Positions 1-9,454 of a stretch of DNA of 64,000 bases are shown here, in pieces. The notes below the pieces were generated by a model that was not told the DNA's origin, made no database searches, and was given only the letters and a program-made list of their open reading frames with translations. The number at the start of each line of letters is the position of its first letter. Positions within the stretch are counted from its first letter, which is position 1. The translations under genes were made by a program, and so were the position numbers. Source of the stretch: Oceanobacillus piezotolerans (GTDB lineage Bacteria; Bacillota; Bacilli; Bacillales; Amphibacillaceae); assembly GCF_003665065.1 (NCBI RefSeq), contig NZ_RCHR01000005.1, positions 124,001 through 188,000 of the forward strand, in the 5' to 3' direction.

Positions 1-486
1 AAAGGTATTGACCAAGCGGTTTTGGCATTAAAGCAATTGAAAGATAAGGGCTTTGACAATATTGCATGGTATGTTGTTGGGTATGGTGGAGAGGAACAGG
101 GGATAAGAAATCTGATTGAGAAAAATAACTTAGGGAGTTCCTTCATTTTACTTGGAAAAAAAGTCAATCCATATCCTTATATGAAAGCTGCTGATTTGTA
201 TGTACAACCATCGAGGTATGAGGGAAAAGCAGTAACCGTTACGGAGGCGCAAATATTAGGGAAACCTGTACTAATTACTAATTACCCTACAGCTAAAAGC
301 CAGGTTAATAATGGGGTGGATGGGATAATTTGTGAATTGTCGGTGGATGGGATTGCTGATGGAGTTGAACGTTTCTATGATAGCAAACTTCTAATGGAGC
401 GACTTGCATCCAATTGTGGTAAAAGCAATTATTTCAATGGCGCGAAAGAATTAGGTAAACTGGATACCCTATTTACTGCCAACTAG
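1..486 (+). CDS. GT4 family glycosyltransferase, C-terminal part
   Basis: The reading frame is open from base 1, so this is the 3' end of a gene that begins upstream of the window. What is visible is the nucleotide-sugar-binding half of a GT-B fold glycosyltransferase (GT4/GT1 group). It has the pattern NPYPYMKAADLYVQPSRYEG followed by a TEAQ motif, the usual E-x7-E region. It shares the blocks VVGYGGEE, FILLGKKVNPYP and VQPSR with the three glycosyltransferases downstream, so it is one of a tandem paralogue set. The donor sugar and acceptor cannot be read from sequence. A role in building a surface polysaccharide is inferred from the neighbours. The last residues are less conserved than in the siblings. 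Confidence 0.85.
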   Translation, partial: KGIDQAVLALKQLKDKGFDNIAWYVVGYGGEEQGIRNLIEKNNLGSSFILLGKKVNPYPYMKAADLYVQPSRYEGKAVTVTEAQILGKPVLITNYPTAKSQVNNGVDGIICELSVDGIADGVERFYDSKLLMERLASNCGKSNYFNGAKELGKLDTLFTAN

Positions 487-509
487 TATGTTATGAAAGA
501 GTTGATTTA

Positions 510-1646
510 ATGAAAATTTATACAATAACTTGCCATGATGTATATAACCATGGAGCTTCTTTGCAAGCATATGCTCTAATGAAATATTTAAATAATATGG
601 GGCATAATGTTCAAATAATTAACTATAAACCGAGTTATTTAAGTAATCATTACAAAATATTTAAAATTGCAAACCCAAAATGGGATCAGAATGTATTCAG
701 TAGATTGATATATCTGTTACTAAAAGTACCGATGCGAATACCAGAGTTAAAAAGAAAGAAAGCTTTTGATAACTTTACCTCAACTTATTTAACGTTATCT
801 CCGGAAAGGTATCAATCAAACGAAGAATTAAAGGATAAATTGCCTTTTGCAGATGTATATATTTGTGGTAGTGATCAAATTTGGAACACTGTTTTTCAAA
901 ATGGGAAGGATCCAGCTTTTTATTTAGACTTTGCACCTAAGCAGAGTATAAAAGCTTCCTATGCTGCTAGTTTTTCTACTGAAGAGATTGACCAGCAATA
1001 TATACCTTTTGTAAGAAAGGCTGTAAAAAGCCTTGATACTGTAAGTGTTAGAGAAAAAAGTGGAGTTGCTATATTGAATAAGTTGGGAATAAAGGATGCT
1101 ATCCACGTGGTTGATCCTACACTCTTGTTAAGTATGGAGGAATGGAATCAAATAGCGGAGTATGAATTTAAGGAAGATTACATTCTAATTTATGATTTTG
1201 ATAATAATGATTTAATTAGAGAACTTGCTAAAAAGATATCAGAGAAAAAAGGATTAAAGATCTATAGCATAAACCCAGGAAAAGTAAATTATGCCGATAA
1301 ATATTTTAAATATGTAGGGCCGGAAGTTTTTGTTTCCTTAATAAGGGATGCATCCTTTATCCTTTCTAATTCCTTTCATGCAGCAGTCTTTTCGGTGGTA
1401 TTTCAGAGAAACTTTGCAATTGTTAATAGAAAGGAATCGATTAATACTAGAATGAGAGATTTTTTAGCGGATATAGGTTTAGAAGACAGGCTAATAAATG
1501 CTGATTTTAATATAAAAGCTCTATTGAAGGCTATTGATTATAGAAAGAGTGAATCTATTCTACAAGGTGATATTAGAAAATCCAAGAAATATTTTGATCA
1601 TATCCTATTTTCTACTAAAATGGAAAATCAAAAAGAAAACTTGTGA
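510..1646 (+). CDS. Polysaccharide pyruvyl transferase family protein
   Basis: A 378-residue protein of the CsaB/WcaK-like polysaccharide pyruvyl transferase family, which adds ketal-linked pyruvate (or acts as a related sugar transferase) to exopolysaccharide subunits. The N-terminus MKIYTITCHDVYNHGASLQAYAL is typical of the family. The blocks YICGSDQIWN, ADKY.KYVGPEVFVSLIRDA and ILSNSFHAAVFSVVF (the C-terminal donor-binding region with its His) are all present, so it looks complete. It lies 23 bp after one glycosyltransferase and 17 bp before the next, within one presumed operon. If it is active, the product polysaccharide would carry acidic pyruvyl groups. The exact acceptor is unknown. 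Confidence 0.88.
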   Translation: MKIYTITCHDVYNHGASLQAYALMKYLNNMGHNVQIINYKPSYLSNHYKIFKIANPKWDQNVFSRLIYLLLKVPMRIPELKRKKAFDNFTSTYLTLSPERYQSNEELKDKLPFADVYICGSDQIWNTVFQNGKDPAFYLDFAPKQSIKASYAASFSTEEIDQQYIPFVRKAVKSLDTVSVREKSGVAILNKLGIKDAIHVVDPTLLLSMEEWNQIAEYEFKEDYILIYDFDNNDLIRELAKKISEKKGLKIYSINPGKVNYADKYFKYVGPEVFVSLIRDASFILSNSFHAAVFSVVFQRNFAIVNRKESINTRMRDFLADIGLEDRLINADFNIKALLKAIDYRKSESILQGDIRKSKKYFDHILFSTKMENQKENL

Positions 1647-1663
1647 ATTAGGAGTGAGGGTTA

Positions 1664-2887
1664 ATGAAAAAAAAGCAGTTGTTATTTGTAATTGATTCTT
1701 TAGATATTGCTGGTGCTGAAAAGAGCCTAGTATCATTATTATCCATGTTAGATTACTCACAGTACTCCGTTGATTTACAGTTATTTTCTTATGGTAATCC
1801 GTTAGAAGAATTACTTCCAAAAGATGTTAATGTTTTAAGGCCTATAAAATACACCACTTTCGCACAAAAAAGTTTAATTAAATCAATAAAATATGGATTA
1901 ACTAAGCAGGGGTTTCTAATGTTACAGTCGAGAGTTAAATATTCTATGGGTATATATAAAAGAAACTTTCATAATACGAAACGAGCAATTGTATATTGGA
2001 AGAGTGTTTCTAAAGTGATAGAAACAAATCCTAAATTATACGATGTTGCAATTAGTTACGCTCAGGGTGTTCCTACTTATTATGTTGCTGAAAAAGTTAA
2101 TGCAAAAGTAAAGTATGCTTGGGTTAATGCAATTTATAGTATAGATAAAGATGATATTGAATATCAAAAAAATTACTACAATCGATTTAACAGAATTATA
2201 GCTGTATCAGATTCAGTAAGAGAAGAATTAGGATTTAGGTTTCCATATTATAAAAACAAAATAAAGGTTATCTACGATATAAATAATCCAGATTTCATCA
2301 ACAGAATGGCAAATATCGGAGGGAGTTTTTCTGATATATTTGATGGAATTAGAATTCTAACAGTTGGTAGATTAACCAGTCAGAAAGGTTTTGATATAGC
2401 GCTGGAAAGTTGCAAGAAACTAAAGGAAAAAGACATTCATTTTAAATGGTACGTGTTAGGGAAGGGACCATTAAAAAGTGAAATAGAACAGTATATTAAG
2501 GAACATGGTTTAAGTGAACATTTTATTCTATTAGGCGTAAAGACTAATCCTTATCCTTATTTTAGAGATGCAGATCTCTATGTTCAAACTTCTAAATTTG
2601 AAGGATTTGGCCTGGCTATTGCTGAAGCCCGCATGCTTAACGTTCCAGTGGTCACAACTAGATTTGACGCAGTATTTAACCAGATGATACATGAGAAAAA
2701 TGGTCTTGTTGTAGATATAAATGCAGATGCCATTAGTGATGCTATCTTACGCGTAATAAATGATAATGAACTAAAAGGCAATATTATTAACTACTTACAA
2801 AAGGAGAAAAAAGGAAATCCAGAGGAGATTGAAAAGTTTTATAGTCTAATAGAACAGCTTCCTATAGGGAGTGGGAAAGTGGTATGA
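1664..2887 (+). CDS. GT4 family glycosyltransferase
   Basis: A 407-residue GT-B glycosyltransferase. The N-terminal half opens with a Rossmann strand and a GAEKSLVSLL acceptor-side loop. The C-terminal half has ILTVGRLTSQKGFDIAL, YVLGKGP, LLGVKTNPYPYFRDADLYVQTS and the FEGFGLAIAEA motif with its two glutamates. Length and motif order fit a complete cytoplasmic retaining enzyme. An AGGAGTGAGG-type ribosome binding site precedes the ATG. The stop overlaps the next start (ATGA arrangement), indicating translational coupling. Compared with its two downstream siblings it has a longer linker of about 40 residues before the mid-domain, so it probably differs in acceptor. Confidence 0.9.
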   Translation: MKKKQLLFVIDSLDIAGAEKSLVSLLSMLDYSQYSVDLQLFSYGNPLEELLPKDVNVLRPIKYTTFAQKSLIKSIKYGLTKQGFLMLQSRVKYSMGIYKRNFHNTKRAIVYWKSVSKVIETNPKLYDVAISYAQGVPTYYVAEKVNAKVKYAWVNAIYSIDKDDIEYQKNYYNRFNRIIAVSDSVREELGFRFPYYKNKIKVIYDINNPDFINRMANIGGSFSDIFDGIRILTVGRLTSQKGFDIALESCKKLKEKDIHFKWYVLGKGPLKSEIEQYIKEHGLSEHFILLGVKTNPYPYFRDADLYVQTSKFEGFGLAIAEARMLNVPVVTTRFDAVFNQMIHEKNGLVVDINADAISDAILRVINDNELKGNIINYLQKEKKGNPEEIEKFYSLIEQLPIGSGKVV

Positions 2888-4002
2888 AAATAAAGGTTTT
2901 ATATATGGTAATCAATATGAATATTGGAGGGACAGAGAAGGCATTATTAAATATGATAGCGGAGATGCCGAAAGAACAGTATGATATTACGATTTTAATG
3001 TTAGAAAAATATGGTGGGTTCTTAGAGGAGATACCAGAAGAGGTTACTGTCGAGTATGTGGATGGTTATTCTGAGATCAAGGATATATATCAAAATCCGC
3101 CAAAAGAAACTTTCAAAAGCTATATAGTAAACGGAAATATAATTAAGGGATTTACATTTTCTATTGTAATATTACTTTCCAAAATCTTAAATAACAAAGG
3201 GCTGTTCTTTAAATACATTTTAAAAGATACTCCTGCTTTAAAAAAAGGATACGATACTGCAGTAGCTTATGCTGGTCCAATGGATCTCATAAGCTATTTT
3301 GTTGTTCATAAGATTAAAGCAAAGAAAAGAGTGCAGTGGATTCATTTTGATGTGACTAAGATTGGGTTTGATTTTAGATTTGCAAACAAATTATATCCTA
3401 AATTCAACAAAATATATGTGGTATCTAAAGAAGGAAAGGAAAAGCTAACTAATATTTTACCGAATCTAATAAACAAGATAGAAGCATATCCAAATAAAAT
3501 CTCTACTAACTTAATATTAAAGCTTGCTGGTGAAGGACAGGGTTTTAAAGACGACTTTGAAGGGATAAGAATCTTAACTGTTGGTCGATTAAGTAAGGAA
3601 AAGGGTCAGGACTTAGTAATTCCAGTTTTAACAAAGTTAAGAAAAAAAGGATACAAAGTAAGATGGTATTGTATAGGCGAAGGCAAAGCCAGATCGGATT
3701 ATGAGAAGCTTATTAAGAAATATGACGTTGAGGAAAACTTTGTTCTATTGGGTGCTTATTCTAACCCGTATCCTTTTATGAAGCAATGCGATATATATGT
3801 CCAACCTTCTCGACATGAAGGGTTTTGTATAACATTAGCGGAAGCAAAATGCTTTTTTAAATCCATTATTACAACAGATTTTATTGGTGCAAAAGAGCAA
3901 TTAACTAATTTTGAAACAGGATTTATTGTTGGGACAAGTGAAAATGAGATATATCAAGCACTCGAAAAAGTGATTAAAAGTAAAAGATCACTAAGCAATT
4001 AA
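2884..4002 (+). CDS. GT4 family glycosyltransferase
   Basis: A 372-residue paralogue of the flanking glycosyltransferases. The start codon overlaps the previous stop by 4 bp. Motifs are GGTEKALLNMI near the N-terminus, ILTVGRLSKEKGQDLVI, YCIGEGKARSDYE, LLGAYSNPYPFMKQCDIYVQPSRHEGF and ITLAEAK. Both halves of the GT-B fold are present and nothing looks truncated, although it is the shortest of the set. It probably transfers one sugar in assembly of a surface glycan made with the neighbouring pyruvyl transferase. Donor and acceptor are unknown. Confidence 0.9.
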   Translation: MKIKVLYMVINMNIGGTEKALLNMIAEMPKEQYDITILMLEKYGGFLEEIPEEVTVEYVDGYSEIKDIYQNPPKETFKSYIVNGNIIKGFTFSIVILLSKILNNKGLFFKYILKDTPALKKGYDTAVAYAGPMDLISYFVVHKIKAKKRVQWIHFDVTKIGFDFRFANKLYPKFNKIYVVSKEGKEKLTNILPNLINKIEAYPNKISTNLILKLAGEGQGFKDDFEGIRILTVGRLSKEKGQDLVIPVLTKLRKKGYKVRWYCIGEGKARSDYEKLIKKYDVEENFVLLGAYSNPYPFMKQCDIYVQPSRHEGFCITLAEAKCFFKSIITTDFIGAKEQLTNFETGFIVGTSENEIYQALEKVIKSKRSLSN

Positions 4003-4024
4003 TATATTTGATATTTATAGGAGG

Positions 4025-5206
4025 ATGGAAATGCGAAAAAAATTATTAATAGTAACTCAATGGATGAAAATGGGGGGGATAGAGAAGGCATTACTTGCTA
4101 TGTTAGAAAATATTCCCAAAGAAAAGTATGAAATAACAGTGAAACTAATGACTAGTGAAGGAGAATTATATAATGAAATACCACAATATATAAAAATAAG
4201 AAACATCTTTGGTAATGAAAAGACAGTTGCAAAAAGGATGTGGAATTATATAAAAAAGGGCGACATTACAACAGCTTTTAAAACAGGTCTTTACACTAAA
4301 TTAATTCAACATGCTAACCATTATAAACAAAATAAATACTATTCTAGAATGGCTCCTAAAGATAATACGGTTTATGACCTAGCTATTGCATATCATAGTC
4401 CCTTAAATTTTCCAACTATATATGTAATGAATAATATTAAATCTAAGAAGAAAGTACTTTGGATACATTGTGATGCCTCCTATTATGAAAAATCTCTACG
4501 AAAAATTGGTGAACGCTTTTATGCTAAATTCGATAAGATATTCTGTGTATCCGATTTCTCTGTACGAAAGTTTGTTGAAATATTTCCAATACTTGAAGAA
4601 AAAACATGCACCTTTAATAATGTTGTAGTGGAAAAAAAAATGGCAATTCTGTCACAGGAAAGTGAGGGTTTTAGCGATAAGTATGATGGAACTCGTATTC
4701 TGACTGTAGGGAGGTTGTCAGAAGAGAAGGGTCAAGATATTATTCCCAGTGTCATGTCAAAGTTGGTAAGTGAGGGATTTAATATTCGTTGGTATTTAAT
4801 TGGGGACGGTAGCACAAAAATGCAACTGGAGGATAAGATTCGAGAATACCATTTAGAAAATAACATCATTTTACTTGGTACTAAAGAGAACCCTTACCCA
4901 TTTATAAAGGACTGTGATATATATATACAACCATCTCGGCATGAGGCGTTTAGCATTACTGTTGCAGAGGCTAGGGCTTTTAATAAACCAATCATAACTA
5001 CTAATACAGGAGCAAGTGAGCAGATTATTCATGGAGAAACGGGACTGATTGTGGATTTTCAGAAAGAACAGTTCTATAACGCTATTAGACAATTATTAGA
5101 TAATAAACAGCTGCAATTAAAACTTATAAATGGTCTATCTAAACAAATTGTTGACACATCAAAAGAGATGGAAAAACTTTACGAAGTTATAGAAAGTATT
5201 CATTAG
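4025..5206 (+). CDS. GT4 family glycosyltransferase
   Basis: A 393-residue GT-B glycosyltransferase and the last of the tandem set. A TAGGAGGATGG ribosome binding site precedes the ATG. Motifs are GGIEKALLAML, RILTVGRLSEEKGQDII, YLIGDGSTKMQLE, LLGTKENPYPFIKDCDIYIQPSRHEAF and ITVAEARAF. In the usual EGF block Ala replaces Gly (HEAFS). The catalytic glutamates that normally flank this block are kept. It closes the polysaccharide gene run, and about 480 bp without a convincing gene follow before the next CDS. Confidence 0.9.
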   Translation: MEMRKKLLIVTQWMKMGGIEKALLAMLENIPKEKYEITVKLMTSEGELYNEIPQYIKIRNIFGNEKTVAKRMWNYIKKGDITTAFKTGLYTKLIQHANHYKQNKYYSRMAPKDNTVYDLAIAYHSPLNFPTIYVMNNIKSKKKVLWIHCDASYYEKSLRKIGERFYAKFDKIFCVSDFSVRKFVEIFPILEEKTCTFNNVVVEKKMAILSQESEGFSDKYDGTRILTVGRLSEEKGQDIIPSVMSKLVSEGFNIRWYLIGDGSTKMQLEDKIREYHLENNIILLGTKENPYPFIKDCDIYIQPSRHEAFSITVAEARAFNKPIITTNTGASEQIIHGETGLIVDFQKEQFYNAIRQLLDNKQLQLKLINGLSKQIVDTSKEMEKLYEVIESIH

Positions 5207-5685
5207 TACACATGTAAAGAAACTAAAGGTACATTTGTAACAGGATTATTTGAGTATTTATAAATAAAATAATGGACCTATTATATTTCAAAGAGGCCAT
5301 AGAAATGGAAATAGTTATACATAAGAGTAATGAGTCTCTAGAAATAGTTATGCATAAATGGAATAATCTAGAAAAGGAAATCCATGAATATACTATATTT
5401 CAAGATAAAAATTTAGTGAGAGTATAGAGGTGGAAATTCAAGAATTATATTGTGGAGGTGAGTGAAGGCGATGAAACAGTTGCAATTCTTCCTCATCCTA
5501 CCTATTCAGAGGTTAGAAACAAATATAGCTATTCATAAAATATAATAGAAAATGATTGAGGTAAAATCATAGATGTTTATGAAAAAGGAAAGACAACCAA
5601 TAAATGTTAGTACTACACTAAGAAATAAAAGTAAATGCAAAAACAGAAGATATTATTTATTTTTACTAAAGGAGTTTATTTCGAA
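5207..5685. other. Gene debris between the polysaccharide and lasso loci
   Basis: I see no complete gene here. A 40-codon frame with an AGAGG-like site runs 5305-5427 and is built on a 33-bp direct repeat (5308-5340 and 5341-5373), so the peptide repeats EIVIHK / EIVMHK every 11 residues. A second fragment follows at about 5448-5538 with a good GGAGGTGA site but only 22-28 codons, depending on frame. The pieces look like remnants of one or more decayed genes. I cannot name the ancestor. No clear terminator for the glycosyltransferase operon is visible. Confidence 0.45.
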
Positions 5686-7485
5686 GTGAAAATGAACATT
5701 AATAAACTATTAAGATTATTTAATAAGAAAGAAAAGAAAAAGCTGATAGTTCTTTTTTTTATGATGATTTTAGCAGCAATCTTAGAAACATTAGGGATTG
5801 GGTTAATTGCTCCTTTTGTTGGAGTTATAACTAATCCAGTAATTATTCAGGAACATGCTTTATTAGCTTCTGTATATGAATGGTTTAATTTTCAATCAAC
5901 AAATGCTTTTATTGTATTCCTAGTATTAGTCCTCCTGTCGGTATTTGTTTTCAAAAATCTATATTTACTTTTATTTAACTATTTACAAGTTAGAGTGACT
6001 ACAAACCAGCAAGTTAAACTATCACGGAGTTTATTTAGTGAGTATTTAATAAAACCATATACTTTTCATTTACAACGAAATACAGCAGACTTACTCCGAA
6101 ATGTAAATGGAGAAGTCACTAAGGTTTTTCAGGGAATTGTAATATCTGGATTTCAATTATTTACTGAAATACTTGTAATACTATGTATATCTATATTGTT
6201 GTTAATAACTTCTCCTGTTGCATTGTTAACTGCTTCTATCTTATTAGGTGGAAGTATTTTTTTATTCTTTAAACTTCAAAGAAATAAAATCGATCAATTA
6301 GGAAAAGAACAACAGGCCGTTACTGGTAAGATGATAAAGTGGGTGAATCAAGGACTTGGAGCAAGTAAAGAAGTAAAAGTATCGGGAAAAGAGTCGTTTT
6401 TTATTAATTCTTATACAGAACAAAGCCAAAGGAATGCAAGCAATATCAGGTATATAAAAATGTTAGAAATAATACCTAGGTTTTTTATTGAAACATTGAT
6501 AGTCGCTATCGTTCTAATCGTGATGTTAATTATTATTTTCCAAGGAACAAATATGTCACAACTAATGTCAACTATGGCACTATTCGCGATGGCAGCTATG
6601 CGACTTATGCCTTCCATAAATCGCCTCGTTGCATTGATAACTACAATACGGTATAGCTTGCCTGCTCTTCATGTAGTTTATGAGGATTTGTTTTTGGATA
6701 AAAAGGTTAATCATGTAAACAATACGATTCCAGTAGAGATTAATAAGGGAGCAAAACATTATCATAACTCGATACAGTTAAGTAAAATTTCTTTTCGGTA
6801 TCCAGGTCAAAAGGAATATGCAATTAACAATGTGTCTCTTACTATTCCAATCGGCCAATCTGTAGCTTTTATAGGGGAGTCAGGAGCTGGGAAAACAACC
6901 CTTGTTGACATTATTCTTGGGCTATATTCTCCAGAAAATGGTCGTGTTTTTGTTGATGGTAAAGATTTAATTGATCAAAAAACAATATGGCAACAAAAAA
7001 TAGGTTATATTCCACAATCTATTTTTCTATCGGATGATACAATTCGTGCAAATGTAGCCTTTGGGATGAACAGCGAACAGATTGATGATACAGAAGTGTG
7101 GAGGGCATTAGAGCAAGCTCAATTGAAAGAATTTGTCGAAGCACTTCCTGATAAGTTAGAAACAGCTGTAGGTGAAAGAGGGGTTAGGTTATCAGGAGGT
7201 CAACGCCAAAGAATAGGAATTGCACGTGCGCTATATCATAATCCTGAAATACTATTTATGGATGAAGCGACCTCTGCATTGGATAATGAAACGGAAAGAG
7301 AGATTATGAAGGCTATTGATGGATTGAAGGGGGAAAAGACGCTTATTATTATTGCTCATCGATTAAGTACGATAGAGAATTGTGATATTGTGTTTACGAT
7401 TAATAAAGGGGAGTTAGTTAGTGTAAAGGATAACTCAAGCAATGGGTTAACCAAAGATGAAGATAAAATAAGGTTGTCTATTTAA
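5686..7485 (+). CDS. ABC transporter, fused membrane and ATPase domains
   Basis: About 599 residues: a six-helix exporter membrane domain followed by a nucleotide-binding domain. Walker A is GESGAGKTT starting near residue 397, the signature is [10 protein letters not shown], and Walker B plus D-loop is ILFMDEATSALD. I chose the GTG at 5686 because a GGAG site lies 11 bases upstream. An in-frame ATG at 5635 would add 17 residues without such a site. Its N-terminus (AAILETLGIGLIAPF) resembles both PglK-type glycan flippases and lasso-peptide exporters. Only 30 bp separate it from the cyclase downstream, so it probably shares that transcript. It could serve either the polysaccharide or the first lasso peptide; I cannot decide which. 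Confidence 0.88.
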   Translation: MKMNINKLLRLFNKKEKKKLIVLFFMMILAAILETLGIGLIAPFVGVITNPVIIQEHALLASVYEWFNFQSTNAFIVFLVLVLLSVFVFKNLYLLLFNYLQVRVTTNQQVKLSRSLFSEYLIKPYTFHLQRNTADLLRNVNGEVTKVFQGIVISGFQLFTEILVILCISILLLITSPVALLTASILLGGSIFLFFKLQRNKIDQLGKEQQAVTGKMIKWVNQGLGASKEVKVSGKESFFINSYTEQSQRNASNIRYIKMLEIIPRFFIETLIVAIVLIVMLIIIFQGTNMSQLMSTMALFAMAAMRLMPSINRLVALITTIRYSLPALHVVYEDLFLDKKVNHVNNTIPVEINKGAKHYHNSIQLSKISFRYPGQKEYAINNVSLTIPIGQSVAFIGESGAGKTTLVDIILGLYSPENGRVFVDGKDLIDQKTIWQQKIGYIPQSIFLSDDTIRANVAFGMNSEQIDDTEVWRALEQAQLKEFVEALPDKLETAVGERGVRLSGGQRQRIGIARALYHNPEILFMDEATSALDNETEREIMKAIDGLKGEKTLIIIAHRLSTIENCDIVFTINKGELVSVKDNSSNGLTKDEDKIRLSI

Positions 7486-7515
7486 AAGATAAAAACTAAA
7501 TAGGAAGTGAAACAA

Positions 7516-9453
7516 ATGAGCGCCATAACAGGCATCTGCAACATAAACAAAGAACCTATCAACATCGATCATATCTCTCTTATGATGAATAACCTAAAAA
7601 GGTTCCCAGCTGACGATACAAAAATCTGGAACAAAGCAAACAACGTCTTAGGGTGCCACGCCCAATGGATCACACCAGAATCAATAGGAGAACCACTTCC
7701 TTATTACGACACCGAAAGCAAACTAGCCATCACAGCTGACGCAATCATAGATAATAGAGAGGAGCTATTTGAAAAACTGCAAGTACCAAAAGAAAAACAG
7801 AAAACAATACCTGATAGCCAATTAATTTTATTAGCCTATCAGAAATGGGGAGAAGATTGTCCAAAGTATCTAGTGGGTGACTTCTCCTTTTTTATTTGTG
7901 ATGAAAAAGAACAGAAGCTATTCGGAGCAAGGGACTATTCAGGAGCGAGAACGCTTTACTATTTCAATAACATTGAGCATTTCGTTTTTTGTACGTTAAT
8001 AAAACCGATTTTATTACTTCCATATGTTGAAAAGAAGCTGAATGAACAGTGGGTTGGAGATTTCTTAGCTATTCCAGATATGTTTGATTCAATTGATCCT
8101 TCTTCAACTGTCTATGAATCTATAAAGCAAGTACCACCATCACATACTATTACAGTAAAAGAAGGTAATGTTAAGCTCGCACGATATTGTAATTTGGCAG
8201 AAATTGAAGAGCTAATTTTAAAATCTGATGATGAATATGTGGAAGCATTTAAAGATGTATTTGGAAAAACGATTAATAACTACGTGAGAACCGATTTTAA
8301 GGTAGGTTCCCGATTAAGTGGAGGACTCGATTCTGGTTCCGTAGTTAGTTTTGCAGCTAGAACATTAGAAGAGCAAAACAAAGAATTGAATACGTATAGT
8401 TATGTACCTTTAGATGGATTTGAGGATTGGACACATAAAAGTAAAATTGCCGATGAAACACCATATATACAGTCAACGATTGACTATGTTGGAAACATTA
8501 AACCTAATCTGCTAAGTTTCCCAGAAAGAAGTCCATTTTCAGTAATTGATGAGTGGTTAGAGGTTTTAGAAATGCCATATAAGTTTTTTGAAAACTCACA
8601 TTGGATTTCTGGAATATATCAAGAGGCTAGTCAACAAGGGATAAAAGTGATGCTTAATGGTGCCCGAGGTAATTATACCATCTCGTGGGGGAATGCTTTA
8701 GATTACTATACGAGGCTGTTAAAAAGCTTTCAATGGTTCTATTTATACAAGGAAATAAACAAGTTTATTCATGTAAAAGGAACAGGTAGAAAGAGAGTAA
8801 TACAGGTTTTAATGAAAAAAGCCATTCCACAATTAACTCAAACGAATAGTGATTACTTAATGCCAATTATTATTAATCCAGACTTCGCAATGAAGGTGAA
8901 TGCTTATGAACGTATTCAGAAATTCGATATTCATGCGAATGGTTCTGACATCCCCGATACGTTTACTGCTAGAAGAAACCAGTTTGAGAAATTATTTTAC
9001 CGAAGTAATGGAGCCATTGATACAAAATTTTCGCTAAGAGACAATATATGGAATCGTGATCCAACAAATGATATACGAGTAGCCCAGTTTTGTTTGTCAG
9101 TACCCAATTCACAATATATTCATAATGGTTGGGATAGAGCTTTAATTCGGAGAGCAACGAAAAATATATTACCAGATAAAGTAAGGTTAAATCATCTTTA
9201 TAAAGGAATTCAAGGTGCCGACGGAATACAAAGGATGCTACCCAATTGGGGAGAATTCATAAAACAACTTCAAAATATGATTGATAGTCCCGTTATGGGT
9301 GAGTATTTAAATCTAGAGGTAATAAAACAGGCATTTATAAAAGTGAAGGATAACCCCCAGCCAGAACTAATCCTAGATTTAGATTTTAAAATCCTTATGA
9401 GAAGTCTCATTTTATATAGATTTCTAAAAAAAGAATTTAAGGAGGTGATATGA
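7516..9453 (+). CDS. Lasso peptide cyclase C1 (asparagine synthetase-like)
   Basis: A 645-residue homologue of asparagine synthetase B of the type that closes the lasso macrolactam. It adenylates the side-chain carboxylate of the ring Asp/Glu and lets the N-terminal amine attack. The N-terminal glutaminase-like domain starts MSAITG, lacking the Cys2 nucleophile of true amidotransferases, as expected for lasso cyclases. The PP-loop SGGLDSGS lies at residues 268-275. Late blocks include RDPTNDIRVAQFCLSVP and KVRLNHLYKGIQGADGIQRM. The start is the ATG at 7516, which has AGGAAGTG before it. The stop overlaps the ribosome binding site of precursor A1, so cyclase and substrate are coupled. Family placement is firm and substrate assignment is inferred from position. 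Confidence 0.93.
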   Translation: MSAITGICNINKEPINIDHISLMMNNLKRFPADDTKIWNKANNVLGCHAQWITPESIGEPLPYYDTESKLAITADAIIDNREELFEKLQVPKEKQKTIPDSQLILLAYQKWGEDCPKYLVGDFSFFICDEKEQKLFGARDYSGARTLYYFNNIEHFVFCTLIKPILLLPYVEKKLNEQWVGDFLAIPDMFDSIDPSSTVYESIKQVPPSHTITVKEGNVKLARYCNLAEIEELILKSDDEYVEAFKDVFGKTINNYVRTDFKVGSRLSGGLDSGSVVSFAARTLEEQNKELNTYSYVPLDGFEDWTHKSKIADETPYIQSTIDYVGNIKPNLLSFPERSPFSVIDEWLEVLEMPYKFFENSHWISGIYQEASQQGIKVMLNGARGNYTISWGNALDYYTRLLKSFQWFYLYKEINKFIHVKGTGRKRVIQVLMKKAIPQLTQTNSDYLMPIIINPDFAMKVNAYERIQKFDIHANGSDIPDTFTARRNQFEKLFYRSNGAIDTKFSLRDNIWNRDPTNDIRVAQFCLSVPNSQYIHNGWDRALIRRATKNILPDKVRLNHLYKGIQGADGIQRMLPNWGEFIKQLQNMIDSPVMGEYLNLEVIKQAFIKVKDNPQPELILDLDFKILMRSLILYRFLKKEFKEVI

Positions 9454-9454
9454 A

